Shown here: positions 5,871 to 12,459 of the stretch, in pieces | How positions within the stretch are numbered: the first letter of the stretch is position 1 | Layout: the number at the start of each line of letters is the position of its first letter | DNA from: CAZQYB01 sp964582985 | Lineage (GTDB): Bacteria; Planctomycetota; Phycisphaerae; Sedimentisphaerales; Anaerobacaceae | Assembly: GCA_964582985.1 (NCBI GenBank) | Contig: CAZOUM010000067.1 | Coordinates: forward strand, 1-13,601 | DNA: 13,601 nucleotides | Reading direction: 5' to 3' | Notes under the pieces: model-generated | Told to the model about the DNA's origin: nothing | The model's database searches: none | What the model saw: the letters and a program-made list of their open reading frames with translations, nothing else | Position numbers and translations under genes: made by a program

Positions 5871-6836
5871 TCAGATATTCGCTTTTTGTAGATAGTTTTG
5901 GACATAATCTCCAATTGCGTCTTCGAGCGGAGTTGGTTCTTTCATGTAGCCCGCGTTGCGGAGTTTGGTTATGTCGGCTTGTGTGAAGTACTGGTATTGA
6001 TTCAGGATTGAATCGGGCATTTCTATATATTCGATATTTGGCTTTTTATCCATCGCGGCAAAAACGGCCTTTACCAAATCGTTCCAAGTCTGTGCCTTGC
6101 CAGCCCCTATATTAAACAGCCCGTTCAGTTTTGGGTTATCCAAAAAGAACAAGGTCATATCAACCGCATCTTTGATATAAAGGAAATCTCGCATCTGCTC
6201 GCCGTCTTTGTATTCAGGTTCGTATGATTTGAACAGGCGGACCTTACCGGTGGCGTTTATCTGCTCAAAGGCCTTGAGCACAAAGCTTCGCATATCGCCC
6301 TTGTGATACTCATTCAGCCCAAAGACATTAAAGTATTTCAGGCCTACAATTTTTTTAAGCAGTCCTGTCCTGCGCGCCCACAGGTCAAACAGTTGCTTGG
6401 AGTAGCCATACATATTCAACGGTCTCAGGCTCTCTATTTTTTCTTCATCGTCACCGAAGCCCGCTGAGCCGTCACCATAAGTAGCTGCACTCGAAGCATA
6501 AATAAAGCGAATATCGGCATCAGTCGCCCATTGTGCCAACAGCTTGGTATACTCGTAATTGTTTTTTATAAGGTACGAGGCATTTGTTTCGGTAGTGTCG
6601 GTGCATGCCCCCATATGCAGAACAGCCTCGATGCCGGAAGGAGCCTTGTCGGCGAAAACCATTTCCAAAAAATCATCCTTCTCCACATAATCTGCAAAAG
6701 ACAAATTCCTCAGATTCTTCCATCGCCCATCTGCTCCGAGCTGGTCAACGACAAGAATGTCGCTAATATCCCGGCCATTTAGCGCAGCGATTAGTGCTGA
6801 ACCGATAAAGCCGGCCCCGCCGGTAACTACTATCAT
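5871..6836 (-). CDS. hldD: ADP-L-glycero-D-manno-heptose-6-epimerase
   Basis: A 321-residue extended short-chain dehydrogenase/epimerase. It converts ADP-D-glycero-D-manno-heptose to the L-glycero form, the last step before heptose enters the LPS inner core. Visible signatures: the nucleotide-binding T5-GGAGFIG loop with an acidic D31 ending strand two; MGACTDTTE (75-83), a hallmark of HldD; YASSAATYGDG with the catalytic Ser; Y143-x3-K147; and FNVFG, HKGDM, DFLYIKD and FTQADITKLRNAGY. The order and length agree with the E. coli enzyme. AGGAG lies eight bases before the ATG. No other heptose gene (hldE, gmhA, gmhB) is in view. It has its own promoter (6905-6932). The TcmP cassette follows after 64 bases but has its own promoter. 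Confidence 0.95.
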   Translation of the reverse strand: MIVVTGGAGFIGSALIAALNGRDISDILVVDQLGADGRWKNLRNLSFADYVEKDDFLEMVFADKAPSGIEAVLHMGACTDTTETNASYLIKNNYEYTKLLAQWATDADIRFIYASSAATYGDGSAGFGDDEEKIESLRPLNMYGYSKQLFDLWARRTGLLKKIVGLKYFNVFGLNEYHKGDMRSFVLKAFEQINATGKVRLFKSYEPEYKDGEQMRDFLYIKDAVDMTLFFLDNPKLNGLFNIGAGKAQTWNDLVKAVFAAMDKKPNIEYIEMPDSILNQYQYFTQADITKLRNAGYMKEPTPLEDAIGDYVQNYLQKANI

Positions 6837-6904
6837 TCGAAAATCTCCTAATTAGCCGATGTTTCGCTGAACGCAATTCATAATCGCGCCCTCCGCCTCA
6901 CAAA

Positions 6905-6932
6905 ATTATAGCGTTTTTCTGTCGCTGGACAA
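6905..6932 (-). promoter_or_regulatory. hldD: Promoter of hldD
   Basis: On the minus strand: TTGTCC (6932-6927), a 16-base spacer and a perfect TATAAT (6910-6905). The transcript would begin near 6898, leaving a leader of about 60 bases ending in the AGGAG ribosome site. This makes hldD independent of lpxB. Confidence 0.6.
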
Positions 6933-6981
6933 CACCTTTGAGCGCAAGCCGTATGCGAACACAAGCAGGTGGCGGCGTCAA

Positions 6982-8136
6982 TTACTCTAACATCTCGCCA
7001 ACGATTTCAGCCACTTTTTCCGATGCGTTCTTCATACTTAACGGCCATGCTAATTGAACAAGGTCATCGCTGAGCTGAGCCAACTTGTCTCTGTCTTCCA
7101 AAAACTCTTCTATCGTTTGCACAATCGGCTCAATCGAGCTAAAGTAAGGCATAAATTCCGGCACCAGTTCTCTGCCTGCCAGGGCATTGACCAGCGACAG
7201 GTATTTTGCTTTTACCAGCCATCTGCCGACCAAATGCCATAAGACTCTGCTCGATTGATACATTACCACTATTGGACAGCCCACAGCCGCCACCTGCAAA
7301 GTGGCGCTGCCGCTGGCCACTATTGCAAAATCCGCTTCGCGGGCAGTGTCACTGACCGAGCCAATCGTGTATTCGCTCTCAAAGCCTTCCAGTTGAGTCG
7401 CCTTGAGGGCTTGTTCTCGCTTTTGGTCCACGGCCACGGTGACAAAGGTGACTGCTGGATATTTCTCTCTTATGCGGAGCCCTATCTGCTGCATGGGCTG
7501 CCACAGCGAATCAATTTCAGCGGCCCGCGAGCCGGGCATAATTGCAATCCGCGCGCTTTTCGGCTCAAAATCGGCATACTCTCTTTTATATCTCCGAAAA
7601 TCAGCCCCTAACCGGTCAACCAAAGGACTGCCCACGAAGACCGCGTCGATGCCTCTCTTTCTGAACCACTCTTGCTCGAAAGGCAGTATGCAACAGAGCT
7701 TATCGCAGTACTTACGAAGTTTGTGGATTCGCCAGCCACCCCAGGCCCATAGCTGCGGGGCAACGTAGAAAAGGGTCCTAATGCCTGCTTTCTTAGCGGC
7801 TTTTGCGATGTGGAAGTTGAAAGAGGGCGAATCGCAGACGATGACCAAATCGACTTTATTGTTTTTAAGATAACGAGTTATGCGCTTTATCAGCTTGTAA
7901 TAATGGACGATATGACTAAATGCCTTGTATATCATCACGGCTCGGCCGATGGTGGTTTCGAGCAGGTCGCAGCCTGCCGAGGCCATTTTTGGGCCTCCCA
8001 CCCCGACAAAATCGATGGCGTAACTGGTTTTGCGCAAAGCAGTTATAAGACCGGCACAGTGCGAGTCGGCGCTGGGTTCAGCAACACTGATAAAGATGCG
8101 ATATTTCCTGTCTGCTTCAGCCATAGTTAAGTGCAT
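6982..8136 (-). CDS. lpxB: Lipid-A-disaccharide synthase
   Basis: A 384-residue glycosyltransferase (GT19 fold) that joins UDP-2,3-diacylglucosamine and lipid X into the lipid A disaccharide at the inner membrane. Family blocks in order: ISVAEPSADSHCAGLI near the N-terminus (in place of the usual GExSGDxxGA), FVGVGGPKM, VCDSPSFN with the conserved acidic D102, YVAPQLWAWGGWRI, ILPFEQEWF, FVGSPLVD, IMPGSRAAEI, ASGSATLQVA and PIVVMYQ. The length matches the family. The first Met (8136) is taken; Met5 (8124) is equally possible, and neither has a clear ribosome site. Together with hldD it indicates an LPS-bearing outer membrane. No lpxA, lpxC, lpxD or lpxK lies nearby. The altered N-terminal motif is the only oddity. 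Confidence 0.95.
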   Translation of the reverse strand: MHLTMAEADRKYRIFISVAEPSADSHCAGLITALRKTSYAIDFVGVGGPKMASAGCDLLETTIGRAVMIYKAFSHIVHYYKLIKRITRYLKNNKVDLVIVCDSPSFNFHIAKAAKKAGIRTLFYVAPQLWAWGGWRIHKLRKYCDKLCCILPFEQEWFRKRGIDAVFVGSPLVDRLGADFRRYKREYADFEPKSARIAIMPGSRAAEIDSLWQPMQQIGLRIREKYPAVTFVTVAVDQKREQALKATQLEGFESEYTIGSVSDTAREADFAIVASGSATLQVAAVGCPIVVMYQSSRVLWHLVGRWLVKAKYLSLVNALAGRELVPEFMPYFSSIEPIVQTIEEFLEDRDKLAQLSDDLVQLAWPLSMKNASEKVAEIVGEMLE

Positions 8137-8169
8137 TGATAGCCAATATTTGAAGAAAATAGTCGGCAG

Positions 8170-8198
8170 ATATTATTAGAATTCCGGAGTGTTGACAA
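8170..8198 (-). promoter_or_regulatory. lpxB: Putative promoter of lpxB
   Basis: On the minus strand: TTGTCA (8198-8193), a 17-base spacer and TAATAT (8175-8170). Transcription would begin near 8163, about 27 bases before the first Met. The -35 is one arm of a palindrome (8193-8210). Confidence 0.4.
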
Positions 8199-8210
8199 GA
8201 GATTTTGTCA
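8193..8210. promoter_or_regulatory. Palindrome over the lpxB -35 box
   Basis: TGACAA (8193-8198), GAGATT, TTGTCA (8205-8210): a six-base perfect inverted repeat whose proximal arm is the -35 hexamer of the lpxB promoter. Position suggests a regulator site; chance occurrence is not excluded. Confidence 0.3.
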
Positions 8211-8267
8211 GGCCGCCGAGCAGTACGCGCATTTTGGCAAAAAATCGGGTACTTGGTTCAACGACTC

Positions 8268-8293
8268 CCACGTTTTCGGGCGAAAACTTGTGG
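8268..8293. repeat. Inverted repeat between the lpxB and rny promoters
   Basis: CCAC (8268-8271) plus GTTTTCG (8272-8278), GG, CGAAAAC (8281-8287), TT, GTGG (8290-8293). The seven-base core is perfect and the outer four pairs follow a two-base bulge. No T-run follows on either strand, so an intrinsic terminator is unlikely; it may be an operator. Confidence 0.35.
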
Positions 8294-8347
8294 TTCTGCG
8301 CCGGACTTTCCCGCCTTTCAGCCGTGTCTGATTCATTTATTTTTTTC

Positions 8348-8376
8348 TTGACGCATTACCGAAAATACTATATCAT
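8348..8376 (+). promoter_or_regulatory. Promoter for the structured RNA / rny leader
   Basis: TTGACG (8348-8353), a 17-base spacer and TATCAT (8371-8376), both boxes 5 of 6 with ideal spacing. The transcript would begin near 8383. It is divergent from the lpxB promoter, and rny begins about 495 bases downstream. Confidence 0.6.
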
Positions 8377-8382
8377 CACATT

Positions 8383-8560
8383 AACTTACTGATGATGGAA
8401 AAGATTGTGGACTGTCCCGTATCTTCCTGGAGTCGGCTACTAAGTTTGGAACGGGGCACATTAGGCGGAAGAAGGCCCGTAAGGCTTTTTCCAAGCGGTA
8501 GTTAAGTTGCAAAGAAACTGTTCGCATCCGTTGTAGACGGTTGATTGACGCCACGATGCG
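8383..8560 (+). ncRNA. Candidate structured RNA, possibly 6S RNA (ssrS)
   Basis: About 180 bases begin at a strong promoter. Hand folding gives a rod with a large central bubble. Closing stem: ATTGTGG (8404-8410) with CCACGAT (8551-8557, one G-U). A small hairpin CCGT/ACGG (8528-8531/8537-8540) sits on the 3' side of the bubble. A long terminal arm combines GGCTAC/GTAGTT (8435-8440/8498-8503), TTGGAA/TTCCAA (8446-8451/8489-8494) and CGGG/CCCG (8452-8455/8476-8479). This is the topology of 6S RNA, which mimics an open promoter and binds RNA polymerase. From memory, 6S genes in several phyla lie just upstream of rny. I did not recognise primary-sequence consensus, so the identity is inference. 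Alternative: a structured 5' leader of rny. The ends are approximate. Confidence 0.38.
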
Positions 8561-8878
8561 GATTCTCAATACAACGGAAAAAAGCGAACTTGGTGTGAAA
8601 CGAAACGTGTTTGAAAAAGCGCCTGCTTATGAGCGCGGAAGTAAGAATACTGAGCATAAAATCAGCGATTTCACTGAAAAAAATGGACCTGTCAACTTCG
8701 GATGTACCGACCTAAAGGTGATATCGACAGCAGTTAGCTGATTTTAAGCATCGGCGAAAAGGATTTCGTAATTCACACCCATTTCTTTGGAACCTTCCTG
8801 CCGGAAAACCCCGCAATCTATGCGCCGTTGAGTGATGCTTTTTGAACTTATTGGAACTGCAAGGGAAAGGTAGGAAAG
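8561..8878 (+). other. Long rny leader / spacer with a second stem
   Basis: This 318-base stretch has no convincing gene. It holds a long-range stem, GC-A-TAAAATCAGC (8654-8666) with GCTGATTTTA-A-GC (8737-8749), giving 12 pairs and one mismatch. Inside it are CTGTC/GACAG (8689-8693/8726-8730) and the small hairpin TCGG/CCGA (8698-8701/8707-8710). Another pairing, CCGTTGTA (8528-8535) with TACAACGG (8570-8577), competes with the 6S-like fold. The last bases contain the purine-rich ribosome site of rny. Confidence 0.4.
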
Positions 8879-10462
8879 ATGGATACCATAATAATGCAAA
8901 TCGACACGCTGCCCGCCATTTTGGCTTCAATCGTTTGTCTTGTCCTGGGGGTCTGCCTTACTGCTATAGTTCACCAGATGATTTCCAAAGCAAAGGCCAA
9001 GACCTTTGAGCGGGACCTTCAGCGTCAGATCGAAGGGGCCAAAAGAGAAGCTGAAAACATCATTAAGTCCGCTCAGATTGATGCCGCCGCAGAAACCATC
9101 AAGAAAAAGGAGCAATTCGCAACCGAGACCAATCAAATTCGTGCAGAGCTTCGCGAAATGGAAGTCAGATTAAGCAAACGAGAGGATACGCTCGACCGGC
9201 AGGCTGAACAACTCCAGCAGCGGGAAAAAGTGTCGAAACGCCAAGAGCAGGAGGTTGAGAGAAGATTGCACAGTATCAACAGCAAAGAAAAACAGCTTTC
9301 CATCTTGATGGCGCAGCAGAAGAACCAACTGCTTAAAATCACCGCGATGGATGTTGAAGCGGCCAAGGACCTGCTCTTAAAGCGCCTCGAAGACGAATGC
9401 GAGCATGAGATGTCGGCTTTGATTCAGCGCAAGGTCGAAGAAGCCACCGAAACCGCGGACGTAAAAAGCAGGGAGATAATGAGCGCGGCGATTCAGCGCT
9501 ATGCCGCCGAGCATACCTGCGAGGTGTCTGTTTCAACCATTGAGATACCGAACGATGACATGAAAGGCCGGATTATCGGTAGAGAAGGCCGCAATATTCG
9601 CGCGTTTGAGAAAGCTACCGGCGTTGATGTTATTGTCGATGACACTCCCGGAATGATTGTCGTTAGCGGTTTTAATCCGGTCAGACGCGAAGTGGCCCGG
9701 CTTTCAATGGAAAGGCTCATACAGGATGGACGAATACATCCGTCGCGAATCGAGGAGCTTGTCACCCAGACAAAAAAAGAGGTCAACCTCAAGGTCCTGC
9801 AGCTCGGCAAAAACGCCGCGGTCGAGGCCAACATCAGAGGCCTGAGCAATAAAGTGCTCAGCTTGCTCGGTGCTCTGAGCTTTAGAACAAGCTACGGTCA
9901 AAATGTGCTGCGTCACAGCATTGAAGTTGCTTTTCTGACACAGGTTATGGCCGATGAGCTGGGCCTGGACGGCTCAATAGCAAGACGCGCGGGTCTGCTG
10001 CACGACATCGGCAAAGCTATTGACCACGAGGTTGAAGGCTGTCACCCTGAGATAGGCGCGAATTATCTGAAGCGTTTTAATGAATCGCCTGTTATACTAA
10101 ATGCCGTTGCAGGACATCACGGTGACGTTCCGGCGGAAAACCCTTATACTCCACTGGTTGCCGCTGCGGACGCGATCAGCGCCTCCCGCCCCGGGGCCAG
10201 GAGAGAAACGCTTGAGAGGTATATCAAACGATTGGAAAAACTTGAAGAAATCGCCACCGGCTTTTCGGGAGTGGAAAATGCGTACGCGATTCAGGCTGGT
10301 CGGGAAATCCGTGTGATTGTCGATGCGGAAAAAGTTGACGATGAGTCGGCTATGAAAATCGCCCGTGATATCGCCAATAAGGTCGAAAGTGAAATGACCT
10401 ATCCGGGGGAAATCCAGGTGACGCTTCTGCGCGAGGTCCGCTGCATAGAGTACGCGAAGTAG
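8879..10462 (+). CDS. rny: Ribonuclease Y
   Basis: A 527-residue membrane-anchored endoribonuclease that starts decay of mRNA with 5' monophosphate ends. Domains: one transmembrane helix at about residues 13-35; a long coiled coil rich in Lys, Glu and Gln from about 36 to 190; a KH RNA-binding domain with G234-R-E-G237 (GRIIGREGRNIRAFE); and an HD domain with LRHSIEVAFL (H346), the H375-D376 pair in GLLHDIGKAID, AGHHGD and VAAADAISASRPGAR. Length and order are typical. A purine-rich AAGGTAGGAAAG precedes the ATG. The next gene is ymdB after 48 bases, the same order seen in many phyla. Expression probably comes from the promoter at 8348-8376 through a long leader, or from a processed form of that RNA. 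Confidence 0.96.
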   Translation: MDTIIMQIDTLPAILASIVCLVLGVCLTAIVHQMISKAKAKTFERDLQRQIEGAKREAENIIKSAQIDAAAETIKKKEQFATETNQIRAELREMEVRLSKREDTLDRQAEQLQQREKVSKRQEQEVERRLHSINSKEKQLSILMAQQKNQLLKITAMDVEAAKDLLLKRLEDECEHEMSALIQRKVEEATETADVKSREIMSAAIQRYAAEHTCEVSVSTIEIPNDDMKGRIIGREGRNIRAFEKATGVDVIVDDTPGMIVVSGFNPVRREVARLSMERLIQDGRIHPSRIEELVTQTKKEVNLKVLQLGKNAAVEANIRGLSNKVLSLLGALSFRTSYGQNVLRHSIEVAFLTQVMADELGLDGSIARRAGLLHDIGKAIDHEVEGCHPEIGANYLKRFNESPVILNAVAGHHGDVPAENPYTPLVAAADAISASRPGARRETLERYIKRLEKLEEIATGFSGVENAYAIQAGREIRVIVDAEKVDDESAMKIARDIANKVESEMTYPGEIQVTLLREVRCIEYAK

Positions 10463-10510
10463 TGGGTCGTGAATAGTGAATAACGAATCGCGAGGCATGA
10501 GAGACGAACT
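10463..10510 (+). repeat. Short GTGAATA tandem in the rny-ymdB gap
   Basis: GTGAATA is repeated twice in tandem (10469-10482), then a degenerate ACGAATC. The rest of the 48-base gap is purine-rich with no terminator. Similar gtgaata runs are a common low-complexity spacer motif in related genomes, as far as I remember. Confidence 0.4.
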
Positions 10511-11359
10511 ATGAAACTGAATATTCTTTGCATTGGCGACATAGTAGGTCGGCCTGGCAGACGTATTGTCGCCGACAAGCTAAAGTCGCTGGTCAAAGAG
10601 CTGGATATCGGTTGCGTGATAGCCAATGCCGAAAATGCCGCCGGCGGCTCGGGTCTGACACCACAAATCTACGACAAGTTACTTCGGTATGGGGTAAACC
10701 TGATTACTTTAGGTGACCATACTTACCGCAAAAGAGAAATAATCAAAACCCTCGAAACGGCTGACAATATCGCCCGGCCTTTGAATCTATCGGAACTCGC
10801 CGCCGGCAGGGGAGTTGGGATTTACAAGACAGGCAAAGGTCCGACGGTGGCGGCCATTTCTTTGATAGGTCGTATGTTTATGAAGCCGGCTGACTGTCCA
10901 TACAGCGCTGTGGACAAAATCCTGCCGCAGCTTCAGCAACAAGCCGACATCATAGTCGTTGACTTTCACGCCGAGGCTACCAGCGAAAAGGTCGCAATGG
11001 GGTATCATCTCGACGGCAGGGTAAGCTTATGTTTCGGCACTCATACGCACGTGGCAACCGCTGATGAAAGACTCCTGCCTAAAGGCACCGCATATATCAC
11101 CGATATTGGTATGACCGGCCCTCACCATTCAGTGCTCGGCCGAGGGACAGAAAGCGTTTTGAAATCCTTTAGAACCCAGATGCCATTCCCGTTTGAAATA
11201 GCTACGGACGATGTCAAAATTAATGCGATTCTGGTCACAGTGGACAGCAGCAACAAAAAAGCTGAGCGCATTGAGCGCATCAAGATCAACGCAGAGCTAA
11301 AGGACGCGACGCGTTACGACAGCGACGACGGCAAGCCGGAATACTTCAACGCCTTCTAA
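10511..11359 (+). CDS. ymdB: YmdB/TIGR00282-family metallophosphoesterase
   Basis: A 282-residue cytoplasmic calcineurin-like phosphoesterase; the Bacillus homologue hydrolyses 2',3'-cyclic nucleotides and affects biofilm and motility. Motifs: CIGDIVGRPGRR with D10, ANAENAAGGSG with E41 and N42, ITLGDHTYRKREI, DFHAEATSEK, GTHTHVATADE, and AYITDIGMTGPHHSVLG. The whole metal-ligand set is present, but the usual GNH motif is GDH (D69-H70), an Asn-to-Asp change at a metal ligand. Activity could be kept, as Asp can also bind metal. There is no strong ribosome site (GAGAG-like bases about eight upstream). The gene is probably cotranscribed with rny, linking cyclic-nucleotide clearance to RNA turnover. 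The C-terminal tail after residue 255 is charged and not part of the core. Confidence 0.93.
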   Translation: MKLNILCIGDIVGRPGRRIVADKLKSLVKELDIGCVIANAENAAGGSGLTPQIYDKLLRYGVNLITLGDHTYRKREIIKTLETADNIARPLNLSELAAGRGVGIYKTGKGPTVAAISLIGRMFMKPADCPYSAVDKILPQLQQQADIIVVDFHAEATSEKVAMGYHLDGRVSLCFGTHTHVATADERLLPKGTAYITDIGMTGPHHSVLGRGTESVLKSFRTQMPFPFEIATDDVKINAILVTVDSSNKKAERIERIKINAELKDATRYDSDDGKPEYFNAF

Positions 11360-11610
11360 TTGTTCTTGCAATACGGAAGTAATCGAGACTCAATCTGGCA
11401 CTTCTCTTAACCAAGGCCAAAGAATTAGCGTAATGGAGCGAAAGTGTATATGAACCGGAGTTATGTTCGCGCGAAATTAAACAGCAAATCAATTGGATCT
11501 GGCGGGAAACCCAGGCAAGTGTTCTTACCAGACTCAGTGGTCACCGAAATACCTTAAAGCGTTCAGCAGAAACAACTTAGGAAAACTTTGAAAATTTTGT
11601 GAAAAAATTG
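11360..11610. other. Spacer without recognisable gene
   Basis: I see no open reading frame with a ribosome site, no tRNA and no U-tract terminator here. The last 30 bases are very A/T-rich and lead into the promoter of the HTH gene. Confidence 0.5.
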
Positions 11611-11639
11611 TTGCATTATTGTGCATTTGGTGATATATT
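11611..11639 (+). promoter_or_regulatory. Putative promoter of the HTH operon
   Basis: TTGCAT (11611-11616), a 17-base spacer and TATATT (11634-11639). The start would be near 11646, about 21 bases before the HTH gene ATG. It lies in a strongly A/T-rich patch and is interleaved with the TGCAT repeats. Confidence 0.42.
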
Positions 11640-11646
11640 ACTGCAT
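11612..11646 (+). repeat. Three helically phased TGCAT motifs
   Basis: TGCAT occurs at 11612-11616, 11622-11626 and 11642-11646, that is 10 and 20 bases apart, on one face of the helix. The second and third are followed by similar GGTGA/AGTGA tails. They flank the -35 and lie after the -10, as operator half-sites would. Confidence 0.35.
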
Positions 11647-11666
11647 ATTAGTGAGGATGTTGAGAT

Positions 11667-11870
11667 ATGCAGTTAATGTCGATAGAGGATTTGGCGGCTT
11701 ATCTGGGCGATTCGAAGCGTACGATTTACAAGTACATCGCCAGCGGAGATTGCCCGCCGTATATCCGGATAAGTTCCAAAAACATTAAGTTCGACCGGGC
11801 GGATGTTGATGCCTGGCTGGAATCGAAAAAGGTCAACCCGAAAGAGATTAAGGAAAGGAAGAAGAGATGA
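11667..11870 (+). CDS. Excisionase-type helix-turn-helix DNA-binding protein
   Basis: A 67-residue protein that is nearly all one HTH_17/MerR-like winged helix: MSIEDLAAYLGDSKRTIYKYIASG gives helix-turn-helix residues, then PYIRISSKNIKFDRADVDAWLESKK forms the wing and closing helix. The C-terminus is a basic tail (KEIKERKKR). GAGG lies about ten bases before the ATG; a second Met at codon 4 is possible. The stop overlaps the next gene (ATGA). The domain type is used by phage excisionases and by small regulators. No integrase is in view, so a regulator of its own operon is the better reading; the phased TGCAT sites just upstream are candidate targets. Confidence 0.85.
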   Translation: MQLMSIEDLAAYLGDSKRTIYKYIASGDCPPYIRISSKNIKFDRADVDAWLESKKVNPKEIKERKKR

Positions 11871-12127
11871 TGAACAGTATCTCAATACTCACCGAACGCA
11901 GCTCCATAGTAAGGAGTCTTGGTGGAAAAATTTTGGGCGCTGTGTTTGTAGCTTTGGTAGCTCTTGTTGTCGTTTGCATTTACCGTGCGGCGGAGTATTT
12001 CGGCAGCGCCAAAAAAGAGCAGAAGCTGCTGCGGATTGAGATGGGCAAAATCGCCGAAGAAGTCCATCAACTCCGACAGGAGTTAAAGGAAATAAAAGGC
12101 AAGGATTCACCATCGCGGTCAGAGTGA
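11867..12127 (+). CDS. Small TM plus coiled-coil protein, copy 1
   Basis: An 86-residue protein of unknown family. After a short N-terminus it has one transmembrane helix (about 21-39, GAVFVALVALVVVCIY), then a charged amphipathic helix (about 50-76) with KEQKLLRIEMGKIAEEVH, probably a coiled coil, and a polar tail. The layout resembles phage-shock PspB (TM then leucine-zipper-like helix), but I do not claim homology. The ATG overlaps the HTH stop by four bases (ATGA); a purine tract GGAAAGGAAGAAGA (11852-11865) serves as ribosome site. The coiled-coil segment shares about 11 of 21 residues with the next gene, so the two are probably duplicates. Confidence 0.7.
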   Translation: MMNSISILTERSSIVRSLGGKILGAVFVALVALVVVCIYRAAEYFGSAKKEQKLLRIEMGKIAEEVHQLRQELKEIKGKDSPSRSE

Positions 12128-12186
12128 TGGTTTTCGTGCAAGTAGGAATTACAAAGTTTGTAAGAATACGGGAAAGGAAGAAGAAA

Positions 12187-12459
12187 ATGATTGGCACAAT
12201 TTCAGAGAATTTGGGGTGTTGGCTTCTACCTGTTGTTGGCGCTGCATACGTATTCAATGTATTGGGGTTGCTGTTTATCATACTGGTTTTCGGCGTCCCG
12301 GTGCTTGTGTTTGTCTTGATTGTCAGAGCTGTTTTGCGAAACAGAAAAGAGAACATTAGGCTGCGTCTGGAAGTTGGCAAGCTTGCTGGTGAGCTTGAGC
12401 AGGCGCGAAAGAAAAATAAGACCGACGAGGAGAACGGTTCCTCAACGCCGTCAGGATGA
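12187..12459 (+). CDS. Small TM plus coiled-coil protein, copy 2
   Basis: A 90-residue protein from ATG 12187. GTG 12124 and ATG 12127 are alternative starts that would overlap the previous gene. I prefer 12187 because the same purine tract, GGAAAGGAAGAAGA (12171-12184), that precedes copy 1 sits just before it. A hydrophobic region (about 12-50, one long or two short helices) is followed by RKENIRLRLEVGKLAGELEQ, a charged helix matching copy 1, then a polar tail. The function is unknown. Its last nine bases overlap the convergent prmC stop region. The HTH gene, copy 1 and copy 2 appear to form one operon. Confidence 0.68.
   Translation: MIGTISENLGCWLLPVVGAAYVFNVLGLLFIILVFGVPVLVFVLIVRAVLRNRKENIRLRLEVGKLAGELEQARKKNKTDEENGSSTPSG

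Noticed and set aside
7255..7768. Two plus-strand open frames opposite lpxB
   Set aside because: Composition is unlike protein and lpxB is unmistakable on the other strand.
8541..8741. 66-codon open frame between the 6S-like RNA and rny
   Set aside because: TTG start or internal ATG 8556 without ribosome site, no recognisable domain, and it overlaps paired RNA segments.
10097..10626. Minus-strand frames over the end of rny and start of ymdB
   Set aside because: Part of their translation comes from the GTGAATA spacer repeat, a known source of spurious ORFs; rny and ymdB are certain.
12124..12186. Longer start (GTG 12124 or ATG 12127) for TM/coiled-coil copy 2
   Set aside because: The added 20-21 residues lack similarity to copy 1, and the duplicated purine tract points to ATG 12187; not fully excluded.
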